DNA of 64,000 nt, taken from contig CAUYUJ010019259.1 in the NCBI GenBank assembly GCA_963575745.1, forward strand, positions 133,372-197,371. The letters are read 5' to 3'. This document shows, piece by piece, positions 53,480 through 64,000 of this stretch. The stretch is from Prorocentrum cordatum (lineage: Eukaryota; Sar; Dinophyceae; Prorocentrales; Prorocentraceae). The notes beneath the pieces were generated by a model, which saw only the letters and a program-made list of their open reading frames with translations, searched no databases and was not told where the DNA came from. How positions within the stretch are numbered: position 1 is the first letter of the stretch; every line of letters starts with the position of its first letter. A program made the position numbers and the translations under genes.

Positions 53480-53640
53480 CATGAAATGATTGGAGGCTTG
53501 CGCAAGCTTCATGGATCGTCGATGGACCCCCCTACCTGGCGCGCGGAGCACGCCAGGGAGCGCCGCCAGGGGGGGGGCCCAGCGCCGATCCAAGAAATCC
53601 GCTCGGACCTCCAAAAGCTTCATGCTGGTGCCGTTTTTCC
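53480..53640. repeat. Foldback repeat family F3, copy 5
   Basis: CAAACATGAAATGATTGGAG, GATGGACCCCCCTACC and, in the right arm, CCAAGAAATCCGCTCGGACC then TTCATGCTGGTGCCG. It ends within 25 bp of the FDWYQ-encoding exon. Confidence 0.6.
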
Positions 53641-53665
53641 TTCCTCGCATTTCGACTGGTACCAG
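53641..53665 (+). CDS. Upstream exon end of the METTL13-like gene
   Basis: The bases before the intron encode HFDWYQ. FDWYQ/FDWF followed by a helix is the N-terminal signature of METTL12/METTL13/EEF1AKMT4-type methyltransferases and joins in frame to VPASVLEPHL. The exon start could not be placed because repeat F3 abuts it. Confidence 0.55.
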
Positions 53666-53844
53666 GTGAGCGACGCCGAAAAACGGGTTCGATTGCGCCG
53701 ACACTGGCGCGTAAGTTGCCCGCGTCAGGTCGCGCGCAAGCGCCCTCATCTCCAATGTGGCGTACCGCGCTGGCGGCCCGCGTGAGCCACCGCGTAAAGT
53801 CGCTACGTCATCTCGCGTAAGGCACGTTTCTTTGCGTCGCCCAG
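53666..53844 (+). mobile_element. Introner-like intron of 179 bp with terminal inverted repeats
   Basis: Donor CAG/GTGAGC and acceptor CGCCCAG/GTG. CCAGGTG occurs at both boundaries (53662-53668 and 53841-53847), as a target duplication would. Inside it the ends read AGCGACGCCGAAAAACG and CGTTTCTTTGCGTCGC, which are reverse complements at 13 of 16 positions. A homologous sequence lies at 23105-23262. These are the features described for DNA-transposon-derived introners. Confidence 0.7.
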
Positions 53845-54375
53845 GTGCCCGCGTCCGTGCTGGAGCCGCACCTCGCTGGGGTGCCTGGGGACCTGCGCGT
53901 CTTGCACGTGGGCTGCGGCACCTCGACGTGGACGAAGGACATCGGCGCGTTGCCCCGCGTGGGCAGCGTCCTGAACACCGACATCAACGCACCCGCCGTG
54001 GAGCGCATGCGCGCCCTGTACGCCGACGATGAGCGGCTGCGCTTCGAGGTGATGGACGCTGCCAACATGAGCCTCGCCGACGGATCGTTCGACGTGGTAT
54101 TGGACAAGGGCCTTCTGGATATCTTCCGCCCTCGAGGGGACGGGGCCGTGTTGCGCACGGCCCTGGAGATGAGGCGTGTGTTGCGCAGCGGGGGGCTGCT
54201 TGCGTTTGTGTCCTACTCGGGCAGAGAGAAGCAGCCGCTGGAACTGGCGCAGTGGTGCACCCACCATGAGGTGAGGGACGTGAACTTGTACACTTGCATC
54301 AAGGGTGAAGCCGAGGAGCAGGCATTTAGAAGTTTAACGTTCGAGCCACCAGATGTAGCGCGGGAGGAGCTCTGA
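53845..54375 (+). CDS. METTL13/EEF1AKMT-like SAM-dependent methyltransferase, 3' exon
   Basis: 176 codons from GTG 53845 (phase 0 after the splice acceptor) to TGA. Motif I is LRVLHVGCGTSTWTKDIG, post-I SVLNTDINAPAVERM, motif II RFEVMDAANM, and motif IV ADGSFDVVLDKGLLDIF. The DVVLDKGxLD signature is characteristic of the METTL12/METTL13/EEF1AKMT4 family, which methylates lysines of translation elongation factor 1A and related proteins. RRVLRSGGLLAFVSYS is the usual late strand. The family is typically 200-260 residues, so with the upstream FDWYQ exon the gene is nearly complete. GTG is the first codon of the exon, not a start. Substrate is inferred from family only. No defect is seen in the exon. 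Confidence 0.85.
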   Translation: MPASVLEPHLAGVPGDLRVLHVGCGTSTWTKDIGALPRVGSVLNTDINAPAVERMRALYADDERLRFEVMDAANMSLADGSFDVVLDKGLLDIFRPRGDGAVLRTALEMRRVLRSGGLLAFVSYSGREKQPLELAQWCTHHEVRDVNLYTCIKGEAEEQAFRSLTFEPPDVAREEL

Positions 54376-55035
54376 TGGTGGGATGAGCGGTCGGCGGAAG
54401 TCGGATTATCTAACCTTTCCGTTGCCCCCCCTTTTCTCGTGTTCCTCGTCATCAAGCTTGTTGCCTCGCGCATTGGTTCAGACGAATCGAACAGTGCCGC
54501 TGGCCTGGATGATGCACATGCGTGAGAGCAAATATTTGAGTTTGTAGGTGCTGAATACAAGTTGCGCTGCCGCGCGAGGCCGCTACTGCGCATTGAGGGC
54601 AAGCGGGGCACCTGGGTGAGGGGGGGGCAGGAAAGCAGACCACGAAACGTGGTACCCTGGGTTCTGATGTTGGCACCATCTTATGCGTGGAAGACACGGA
54701 ATTCAGGGATTCGGTCAAAACTAAACGTTCGTTGGGTTCGATTCGTGGGGGCCCTAGGTATTGTCCCAAGAAGAGCGGAACCAGCGCAAAGAGCAACGGC
54801 ACGACTTACATCAACCGCTGCAGGCGCGGTGGCAGATATATCCAAGTCAGTCGTGCAGTTTCGGGAGCGCTGATGTTACTTAGTCCGTGGACCTCAGCAC
54901 ATCGATGAGACCCTTAGCAGCCATAATCAAAGATAAGCATCGGCATCGGATTGCCAGCATCAACAGATCCATCAGATTCCCCTGATAGCGCTTGCACTTA
55001 CTAGTTCTTGCTTCTCTTCCAAGGAACTGGGCCTG
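54376..55035. other. Downstream flank of the methyltransferase gene
   Basis: Probable 3' UTR and intergenic sequence. No polyadenylation signal can be named, as dinoflagellates lack a clear one, and no gene is recognised. Confidence 0.4.
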
Positions 55036-55037
55036 GC

Positions 55038-55190
55038 TGTCGGTCCAGCCGGCTTGTGGCCGCCCGTCGCCGCTGTCCTTGGCCACGGTCTGATTGTGCG
55101 AGGGCCCGGGGGTCGGCCCGGCCGGCTTGTGGCCAACCGTCGCCGCCGTCCTTGGTCACGATTTCGATTGTGCGAGGCTCGCATTTCGCA
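55038..55190. repeat. Two-copy tandem repeat of about 76 bp
   Basis: GCCGGCTTGTGGCC, CCGTCGCCGC and GTCCTTGG[C/T]CACG, then ATTGTGCGAGG, occur twice in the same order. Confidence 0.75.
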
Positions 55191-55199
55191 TTGCCTGCA

Positions 55200-56040
55200 T
55201 TGTTTTGCACTGCTGTGCCTTGCAGAACATAGCACAGAAGGGAGGGGGAGTGAGGAGGAGGAGGAGGAGGAGGAGGGGGATGATGATGAGGCTGCTTATG
55301 CCATGGATGGGGGATGAGGACGACGTTTTGCTTTACACTTTGCACCGCGTAGACGGCACCACGTGGGTGACACCACCTAGATTGCACCGCCGAGATTGCA
55401 CCGCATATATGGCAAGAAAACATTGTTTGGGGCCCACGCTGGCCAACATTCACTAGTATCACTTCCTTATGTAGCGATTCAGACTTAGGGTAAGCTGTTC
55501 TGGAGCTTGAGAAGTCGAATTGCCATTGTTGGTTGCTGTCTCAAAGCGCACCACAACCACCAAAGTGGCTTGACAATGTGTGAGTTAGTGCTGTTGGCCT
55601 TTTCTCTCACGTGGTGACGATTGAGAGCACGGCCGCGGCGCGTGTCTGGGCGACGCAGCTGGTACGTGCCGAGGGGTGCCCTGACGCTCGGCTCACGGTG
55701 TTATCCAGCACTGTCGCCTCGTCGATGGACACCACAGCAAAGAGCGTGCACGCGACGGCGGCGCACATGCACACAGCAATATTGGAGCGGCGGCGATGTA
55801 GTGCGTCTGGTTTTGCGTCGGCCGCCCATGGCGCCAAAGTTCGGGAGGCGGAGGATGAGCAGGGGATGTCCGCCAAGACTGGCACTGCACGACGCTGCTG
55901 GCGCCCGGGCCACCTCGGGCCTGAGCGGGCGGCCTCGGCGCAGCCCGAGGCATTGCGCTGGGCCCCAGCGAGGGAGACAGCTTAACCATCACGCTTCTCG
56001 CCGGGGCAGTAAGACCCTCCGACGGGGTGGCGTTACTGAT
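55200..56040. other. Intergenic stretch with weak ORFs
   Basis: A GAG run lies at 55252-55275 and short CACCG/GATTGCACCGC repeats at 55350-55410. A minus-strand 92-codon frame (55607-55885) contains a hydrophobic segment, NIAVCMCAAVACTLFAVVSI, after three arginines, resembling a signal anchor. Support is too weak for a gene call. Confidence 0.35.
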
Positions 56041-56044
56041 CACA

Positions 56045-56262
56045 CGGGAGGAGGAGGAGGAGGAGGAGGAGGAGGAGGAGGAGGAGGAGGAGGAGGAGGA
56101 GGGGGAGGGGAGGGGGGAGGAGAAGGGAGGAGGAGGAGGAGGAGGAGGAGGAAGGAAGCGGAGGACGAGGAGGAGGAGGAGGAGGAGCAGGAGGAGGAGG
56201 GGGAGGAGGGGGAGGAGGAGGAGGAGGAGAAGGAGTAGGAGGAGGAGGAAAAGGGGGCGAGG

Positions 56263-56308
<46 letters not shown>

Positions 56309-56410
56309 GCAGCTGGCGGAGGGGGCAGGAGGAGGAGGAGGCAGGAGGAGACAGGACGTGAAGGATGAGGAGAAGGAGCAGAATGAGGAGGAGGAGGAGG
56401 AGGAGAATGT
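56045..56410. repeat. GAG and CAG microsatellites
   Basis: GAG triplets, with CAGCAG runs at 56262-56315. Frames are by-products. Confidence 0.93.
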
Positions 56411-56579
56411 TTCTCCCTCCCCCCTTCTCCTTCCGCTGGGGAGGCGGCGCCCGGGCGCTCGAGTTCGCCTCGCGCGCGGCGGGCGTGCAGGGGGTGTGCT
56501 TGGCGTGCCCCTCGCCGAAGGCGGCCGCCGGGGGGCACGGAGCGTCTCCCATCTCCTCCCAGCCCGCGTTCCTTCCTCG

Positions 56580-56740
56580 GTCTCCCTCCCTCTTCCTCCT
56601 CCTCTTCCTCCTCCTCCTCCTCCTCTTCCTCCTCCTCCTATTCCTCCTCCTCTTCCTCCTCATCATCCTCCTCGTCCTTCTCATCCTCCTCCACCTCCTC
56701 CTCCACCTCCTCCTCCTCTTCCTCCTCCCCCGAACGCGTG
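56580..56740. repeat. CTC/TTC microsatellite
   Basis: Pyrimidine triplets. The following frame (VETIIERTARVLVTSDAKGC, then VSKVTIDVKSRTRLSVHGV, to about 56871) reads like a possible short exon but ends at a stop with nothing recognisable. 56875-57590 shows no gene. Confidence 0.7.
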
Positions 56741-57591
56741 AGGACCGCCTGGGTAGAGACCATCATAGAGAGAACGGCCCGAGTTCTTGTAACCTCCGAC
56801 GCGAAAGGCTGCGTGAGCAAGGTCACGATAGATGTGAAGTCTCGGACACGTTTAAGTGTACACGGCGTCTGAGCAAGTTCTTTGTTGTCCGCGGGGAGTT
56901 GTCCAAGTTTTGGCCTGGTCTCTGTTCTGGAGCGTTGGTGTTGGGATCTTCGTCGGCGGGTGGGTTGGATCCTTCTGCCAGTCCTGGTTCTGCGTCCCTG
57001 AGCAATTCGATCGGGCACCCATGCTACTCGCGTGCGCATATGACGCACACGCTGGCTGAATGCACAGGTGTACTCTTTTTTGTCGAGGCTGCGGGGCACT
57101 TGCTGTCAGCATTGCACATAAGCTGAAGCTGCCCTGCCCCCCGGAGCCGACGGACACAGGTCATCGAAACCTTGATTGGCTGGCTAAGGGCAAACCCCCC
57201 AGATACTGCATGTCCTTCCACGCTCCATGAGTTGCCTTGTTTCATGGGCTGTGGCGGTTGTGAGCCTGCACTCATGTGACCCTCCAATTGCTGGAGTCCT
57301 CATCCTCCCCCTCCTCCTCTGCTCCTCTTCTCCCCCCCCTCCTTCCAGCTGCCATCTGGGCCAAAGGCATGTCAGCACAGCAAGCGAGCCCAGACAGTCA
57401 TGACACAGTTCGCGGTGACAGAAAAACGAGGTGGCGGCCTTCATGGTCACGGCAACAGCGTGGACAGCCTCACTCGTGGCTCCTTTCGTTTTACATGGCG
57501 GCAATATTATCACCATGAACAGCGTGCCCGCTGGACCGCCGAGGCACCATGCAAGGAAGTGGACTTCAACTGCACAGAAACGCGCAAGACG

Positions 57592-58093
<502 letters not shown>

Positions 58094-58094
58094 G

Positions 58095-59425
58095 GCACCC
58101 GGACCCGCAGGCACCCGGGCTTGCTTGATGCATGTCAGGCGATCGCTTGACATCGATCAAGGGGGCGTGGATTAGCGACGGGTCCCGTTTCCAGTGGAAA
58201 TCGCGGGCTTCCGCCGCCGAGCGAGGCGGCACCAGCCGCAGTTTGGCGAGGGCGCCTCTCTCGATCCACGGATTTGGCGACCGCGCGCCAGATCCATGGA
58301 TCGCTCATCCATGTCTGCGCGCCCCCGGCAGAGCCCCGAGGGAGAGGGCGGCGGCCAGCGAGGGGGGGGGGGGAACGAGAGGGAGAAGAATCTGCCGCTC
58401 GCTCTCCTCCCTCCCCCGGCTCTGGGTTCGTCCTGGCCCCTGGGTGTCGTTCCCTCCTCTGCCCCCTTCGGGGGCAACGATGGGGGGATGGGCATAGGGG
58501 GGGATGCATCGACCCCCAGTCGCCCATTGATCGCCGATAGGGGCCCGATAGCCCTAACCTGGCCAGGAAGGTGCGGATTTACTATCGGGGGCCTATCGCC
58601 GATCCATCGGCGATGTATCGCCGATTCCAGGTCGATGCATCCCCCCCTTATGCCAGTCCCCCCCTATCGTTGCCCCTCACCCCTGCTGCTGCTGCTCTTC
58701 CAGGTCGTCCACCTCGGGGGCCGCATGGCGGGCAGGGCGCGCATGGGCAGATGTTCGACATCCCCAGCCCATACAGTTTCGGGCACACATCGCCGCAGCA
58801 CGCTTTTGGCGCGTCGGGTTGACACGTTTGGTGTCCTTATGCCACCAATGGAACAGAGCAGGAGGAGACGACGACTCCGTGCCCGATGTACGTAAGTTTT
58901 GCACACACGGCCTGAGATCGAGAGCATCCAATGAGGTCGAGGAGAAGGCCTTCTGAGAAGCCGGCGGGACTGCTCAGAAGCCCTCGAGCCTTCTGACAGA
59001 TCTTCGGCGTCTTCCAGGAAGGCTCAGCAGACTTCCCAGAAGGACAGGGAGCTTCCGAGCCTTCGAGGAGGCCCGCCCCCTCTCACTTCCCCCCTGGCTC
59101 GCCGCCGAGTTTCATGTCGCGTCGACGCGGCGGCGACCCCAGCGCGCGCGCTCAAGGTTGAACGCCGCCAGTGGCCCGGAATCGATCGATATCGAGCTAT
59201 CGGCATGATCGAAAAGCCACGATCGTGCAAGGTTGGAGGATCCACGCGGTGTCCGAAGCCGACGCACGAGTCGTCACGACACGAGCCCACCGTTGTGGCC
59301 TTTGGCCCCACTCGCGAGGCGCAGCGGGAACTTGGTCGGGAGGGCTGCGATTTTCCTGGGATCTGTTTGTTTGGGGCATATCGGAGGCCTCCTGGGAGCC
59401 CGTTGGGAGGGCCTCTTCCTGGGCC
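58095..59425. other. Unique stretch with small inverted repeats, no gene assigned
   Basis: 58500-58660 contains CATCGACC/GGTCGATGCATCCCCCC inverted motifs around repeated CGATCCATCGGCGATGTATC sequence. 58940-59060 has repeated CCTTCTGAGAAG/CTTCCCAGAAGG motifs. No coding signal is recognised. Confidence 0.4.
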
Positions 59426-59645
59426 CCCTGGATGGGGTCGGAGTAGATGGGGTCGGAGGATCGCACCGCATCGCCGATGCATCGGCGATGCGGCTCGATG
59501 TGGAGCCCGATTTTCTCCACGTCGACGTCGCCAATTCATCGCCGACGTCGACGACGCGTCGTCGATGTATCGGAGATACTTCGGCGATGCGGCTCGCTCA
59601 TCCGACCCCGTCTACTCGGACCCCATTTGGAAGGCCTCTAGCTTG
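59385..59645. repeat. Foldback repeat family F2, copy 2
   Basis: The left arm contains GATGGGGTCGGAGTAGATGG and GCACCGCATCGCCGATGC; the right arm GGCGATGCGGCTCGCTCATC and CGTCTACTCGGACCCCAT. The centre holds GTCGACGTCGCC motifs. Adjacent copies of GGCCTC/GAGGCC repeats run to about 59850. Confidence 0.65.
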
Positions 59646-60064
59646 GGGCATCTAGGAGGCCTCCTAGGATCCCGCTGGGAGGGCCTCTTAGAGGCCTCTC
59701 GGGGGCCTCTTGGGATGGGGTCGGGGTCCATCTCAGGGATGGTTTCCAGCGGGCTGGCGCGAACGCGCTTTGAGCGGGCCCTCTCAGAGGCCTCTCGGGG
59801 CCCTCTTTGGAGCATCGAGGGCCGTTTTTGGGCGATCCCGGGGGGCCCTTAGGACCGAACAGGCGACCGCGTGAGAGAATCACGCTACAGACCCATGGAG
59901 TTGAAGGGCCCCGGCCTCCTGGGCCAGCCCCGGGGGTCCCCAAGGTGGCCATCGAGAAGGGCTTGGGGCGAGAGACTATCCCAGGAGAAGGAGTCAGAGC
60001 TTTTTTTCTGGGCGGCGCATCGGGAAAAAAGAAAGAACAACAGAAATCTGCCGGGCGAAAACCA

Positions 60065-61510
60065 AACCATCTGCAGTTGTGAGCACTGTCGTTGTATTCA
60101 CCGCATTCGGTGGAGCTCCCTATGGGGCCACGAAACGTGTGAGGGGCGGCGGGTGCGTGCGAACGCTGGCATTTGGGCCTTCGGTGGGGCTCCCAATGGG
60201 GCCACGAAACGTGTGTGTGTGTGTGCCGTGCCGAAATGGCCGAAATGGGTGGGGTGGGCGCATGCGAACGCTGGCATTTGGGCTTTCGGTTGGGCTCCCT
60301 TTGGGGTCACGAAACGTGTACGGGGTGTACCAAAATGGGTGCGGTGGGTGCATGCGAGCGCTGGCATTTGGGTCATCGGTGGGGTTCCCTATGAGGCCAC
60401 GCAACGTTTGAGGGAATGCCAAACTGGGTGCGGTGGGCGCATGCGAACGCAGCCACTCGGTGGGGCTCCATATGGGGCTACGAAACGTGTGAGGGGCGTG
60501 CCAAGATGGGTGGGGTGTGCTCGCGCGAACGCTGGCATTTGTGCCTTCGGTGGAGCTCCCTGTAGGGCCACGAAACGAGCGAAGGGTGTCCCACAGGGGC
60601 CACCAAACGTGTGAGCGCCGTGCCAAAATGGGTGCGGTGGGCGCATGCGAACGCTGGCATTTGGGCCTTCGGTGGGGCTCCCTGTGGGGCCTCGAAACGT
60701 GTGAGTACCGTGCCGAAATGGATGCGGTGGGCGCTTTCGGTAGGGCCCCTTTGTGAGGCCACGAAACGTGCGAGGGGTGTGCCAAAATGGATGCGGAGGG
60801 CGCATGCGAACGCTGGCATTTGGGCCTTCGGTGGGGCTCCCTATGGGGCCACGAAACGTGTGAGGGGTGTGCCAAAATGGATCCGGTGGGCGCATGCGAA
60901 CGCAGCCACTGGACCCTTCAGTGGAGCTGCCTATGTGGACACCAAACGTGTGAGGGGTGTGGCAAAATGGGAGCGGTGGGCGCGTGCGAACGCAGCCATT
61001 GGAGCCTTCGGCGGAGCTAAATATGGGGCCACGAAACGCGTCAGGAGTGTGCCGAAATGAGTGCAGTGGGCGCATGCGAACGCAGCCACTGGAGTCTTCG
61101 GTGGAGCTGCTTATGGGGCCACGAAACATGTGAGGGATGTGCTAAAAGGGGCGCGGTGGGCACATGCGAACGCAGCCACTGGAGTCTTCGGTGGAGCCAG
61201 AGGAGGGAGGAGGGAGGAAGGGCAAAGAAACATGTGGGGGGGGTGCCATCGTGGGTGCGGTGGGCGCGCGCGAACGCTAGCATTTGGGCCTTCGGTGGGG
61301 CTTCCTTGGGGCCACGAAGCATGTGAGCGCTGTGCCGAAATGGAAGCGGTGGGCCAATGCGAGCACAGCCATCGGAGTCTTCGGTGGAGCTGCCTGCGTG
61401 GCCACCAAGCGTGTGAGGGGTGTGCCGAAATGGGTGCGGTAGACGCGTGCGAACGCAGCCTTTGGGACCTGCCTATGGGCCACGAAGCGTGTGAGGGGTG
61501 TGCGGAAACG
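60065..61510. repeat. 90-bp satellite array, locus 2 (about 16 diverged units)
   Basis: Units share GGGGCCACGAAACGTGTGAG, GTGCC[A/G]AAATGG, GCGCATGCGAACGC and CTTCGGTGG[A/G]GCT with locus 1 but differ from each other, with insertions near 60215 and 61198. The leader CCATCTGCAGTTGTGAGCAC resembles the CCATACGTAGTTGTGAATAC before locus 1. Confidence 0.9.
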
Positions 61511-61585
61511 ATGGTAACAGTGATGATGACGGCGTTGGCGATGATGGGAGAGAGGACGGGGAGGAGGACGAAAGAGACGCGGGGC

Positions 61586-62480
61586 GCTGTTTCTTCGAAA
61601 CGAGGGCCCAACACCACAGGATGGTCTGGAAATATCAGAACGTCTGTGGCGTTCCAGAAGGGGCCCCGCTTTCGAGGTTCGAAGGAGCCGCCATCTCTTC
61701 CTCCGCGAGAGACGGAAGTTGGCGGAAGCAAAGCGGGGGCAGCTCCGCCGGCGGAAGCCGGCAGAAGGCAGGCGGAAGCCAGAGGACGTAGACTTCTGCC
61801 TCCCAAGAGATGGCAAGCTTTTTTGTTTCAGGGTTTCCCGAACCCGCCACGTGGGAGGGGGTGTGCCCATGCGGGCGTGTTGACCTCAAGCGGATCAATA
61901 ACGCATTCTCAGGGGGCGTCGGCGCAACACCGAACGCACAACAAGCACACGCAAAGCAAAACCATAAAAAGGCACAGTAGGGCTTCAACACGCATCACAA
62001 GTCACGAGGACCGAGACGCGCGTGGTAAGGCTCAGCAAGGCGGCGCAAGGCATTGCAAGGTTCAATGAGCAGCGCACAGAGACTGGCAAGTGAAGGATTG
62101 TTTATGTTCTGTATGGGGTGGAGCGCTTCTCCTCCGGCAGGTAGAGAAGTTGTCCGAGGTCATTGCGGCGATATCAGCACCTGTTCTCTTAACTTGGGCA
62201 CGCGACGGCCTCAGATTCTGATCGATCGCTCACAATCGGCCAGTCGCAGCTACATGGATGTACAGCTGCAGTCCAGGGCTTGCTAGGATTCCTTGCAGAA
62301 GCTGGGCAAGTATTGGCGGACTTGTCGCTTTGAGCCGCTCCAGAGTAGGCTTAGTCGTGCGAGTCCGCGCCAGCGTTATCAACGGAGTCGGCTGGCCGCG
62401 GGCTGTTATTGACCGTATCTCCATCATATCGGGGACAGTGGGGCTTGGAAGCGAGCCCCGCAGTGATGAATTAGGGCTCA
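61586..62480. other. Flank of the second satellite locus and unassigned sequence
   Basis: The first 45 bp match the right flank of locus 1. 61720-61790 has GCGGAAGC repeats and a GGAGGCAG/CTGCCTCC pair. 61850-62480 shows no recognisable gene. Confidence 0.45.
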
Positions 62481-62511
62481 GTGCCTCTGGCCGAGGTCCA
62501 GGCAGGCGTGA

Positions 62512-62606
62512 GAGAAGGAGGAGGAAGAGGAGGAGGAGGAGGAGGAAGAGGAGGAGGAGGAGGAGGAGGAGGAGGGCGAGGAGGAGGAGAAGGAGGAGGA
62601 GACGGG
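62512..62606. repeat. GAG microsatellite
   Basis: Purine triplets with AAG interruptions. 62610-62820 is unique GC-rich sequence. Confidence 0.9.
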
Positions 62607-62819
62607 AAGCAAGCGCGCCGCTGGGGGTGGGTGCCTACGGGCCCGCTGTGGGCCTGCTGCAGGCAGGCGTGAGAGCTCGCAGAGCGGCAGCCCTCTACAA
62701 GGCCGAGCGGCCCTTCGCGGGACAGACCTGTGGTGCGCGGCTCTCGCGGGGCGCCGGGGGCCAGATCCAGGCACGCAGGCCGCTGCCGTCGCACCGCGGG
62801 CAGCGGTCGGCAAGCCGCC

Positions 62820-63012
62820 GCCCCTCCTCTTCCTTCCTCCTCCTCCCCTCCCTCCTCCTCCTCTCCTCCTCTCCCTCCTCCTCTCCTCCTCCTCTCCTCC
62901 TCCCTCCTCTCCTCCTCCTCCTCCTCTCCTACTCCTCCTCCTCCTCCTCCCCCTCCTCCTCCTCATCCTCCTCCTCTTCCTCCTTCTTATCATCCTCCTC
63001 CTCTACTACTGC
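62820..63012. repeat. TCC/CTC microsatellite
   Basis: Pyrimidine triplets continuing to TACTACTGCT. Frames are by-products. Confidence 0.9.
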
Positions 63013-63054
63013 TCACTCCCACTGAAGGCGAACCGCAGTGTCATGGTCATGCAA

Positions 63055-64000
63055 TCGGTGCCTGGAACTAGATGTCCAGGAGTCCGGAACTTGATGTCCA
63101 GGAGGCGCACGAAGCGCGGGCGACGTCCTCCTCCCAACGTGCCTGAACCCACACCCCCTATACGTGGCTCACAGGAATGCACGGGCAAGGCGATGGGGAG
63201 GGGCAATGGAGCACGACGGGAGAGAGGCCAGGATCGTGTCCACGAGCCAAGCCTGAAACCTGGCGGGAATAGTCCACGGCGTGCCAATGAGATGTGCACG
63301 GTGGAATCACGTGCCCCGATTCGGGAGCTTATCTAACGCTGACAAGAGGGACAGGTTCATGGCCAAAACTCTGGTAGGTGATTGCTGAGAGGGCCCGCAC
63401 GTACACAAGTCTAAATCATGGAAACACGCAGAACTACATAAAGCCTGGGCAGGTAATTTTAGCAGGTCCTGCACTTCGGGAAAACTCCACCAGGAAGCAA
63501 GGGGAGACGGATCGGGCGGGGGGGCAGGACCTCCTAAAATGGTGGGAACGCTTGCCAGGCAGGCAGTCCAGCATAGGAAGGATGTGCCTCTGAAGATAGC
63601 ATTATCTTGCTCAACTTGAGACCACTGTTTCTGACCTGTTGCTGGGTCTCCCCACGGCTCTGAGCATGAACGAAACTGGACCTGTTGCTGGGAGATATTG
63701 CTGGGCCAGGAGAGGTGAGAGGGAAAGACAATGAGGGAGACGACCCCGCTCTGATCAGCACTGAGAAATCCTTTATGGCCGATATGTAGAGGAGCGTGCC
63801 TTGATTTCTGGGATGGGAAACATCAACGTGTATCGTGTGGCGTTCAGGACTGTACGTTGACAAGAAATGGCCTAACCCCTGGTTAGACCTTGGCTGTTCT
63901 GCACCACTATATGAATGTTAGCTGAATGAGGCAAAGGGCGGAGATCGCTTATCGTGGACAAACTCCCTAGTGTTTCGGCCTCAACCCCGCCGTAGGTGAC
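63055..64000. other. Terminal stretch, no gene seen
   Basis: A short tandem duplication (GGAACT[A/T]GATGTCCAGGAG) lies at 63063-63103, and GACCTGTTGCTGGG occurs twice (63635-63690). Nothing else is recognised. Confidence 0.5.

Overview
The window looks like nuclear DNA of a photosynthetic dinoflagellate. Four observations support this. (1) A 22-base segment at 25612-25633 matches the dinoflagellate spliced leader at all but one base and is followed by a bipartite plastid-targeting leader, so it looks like a reverse-transcribed and reinserted mRNA. (2) Two Ty1/copia LTR retrotransposons are present, one carrying the extra methyltransferase-like domain reported from dinoflagellate-type elements. 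(3) A short intron in a methyltransferase gene has a flanking duplication and terminal inverted repeats, like the introner elements known from dinoflagellates. (4) Genes are sparse and embedded in simple repeats. The species cannot be named from this sequence, and there is no sign of a bacterium or organelle.

Layout. 1-3300: CAT and CTC microsatellites, two foldback repeats and a 144-bp MITE. 3356-4204: 3' exon of a nucleotide-sugar (GDP-mannose type) transporter. 4205-10500: no recognisable intact gene, with a decayed-looking stretch at 5000-7860, a 10-bp tandem repeat, a foldback element and GAG/CTC tracts. 10504-18871: a young minus-strand copia element with 167-bp LTRs (two differences) and a CCCTC target duplication, but with several reading-frame breaks. 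18872-25600: CAT, CCCT and GGA microsatellites, dispersed repeats and a possible alpha/beta-hydrolase exon. 25612-26037: spliced-leader retrogene. 26880-27770: GAG tract. 27951-28850: minus-strand exon of an IQ-motif protein. 28927-35651: an older plus-strand copia element (LTRs about 90% identical, GCAGC target duplication) with an additional ORF between pol and the 3' LTR.

36050-36149 is an assembly gap next to a roughly 770-bp GAG-rich tandem array (to about 38.1 kb). 42115-45000 is a 2.9-kb CpG-rich GTC/CTC satellite. 46.7-49.5 kb and 59.4-61.7 kb hold foldback elements, a nested MITE and two loci of one 90-bp satellite. 50.1-53.4 kb is a three-unit AT-rich tandem array punctuated by AAC tracts. 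53640-54375 is a METTL13/EEF1A-lysine-methyltransferase-like gene with an introner-like intron. The remainder to 64000 is microsatellite and unassigned sequence.

Few genes act together here. The host genes (transporter, methyltransferase, IQ protein, plastid retrogene) are unrelated, and the retrotransposon genes act within their own elements. Most long open frames in the window are by-products of trinucleotide repeats, which keep several frames open at once, and are not annotated as genes.
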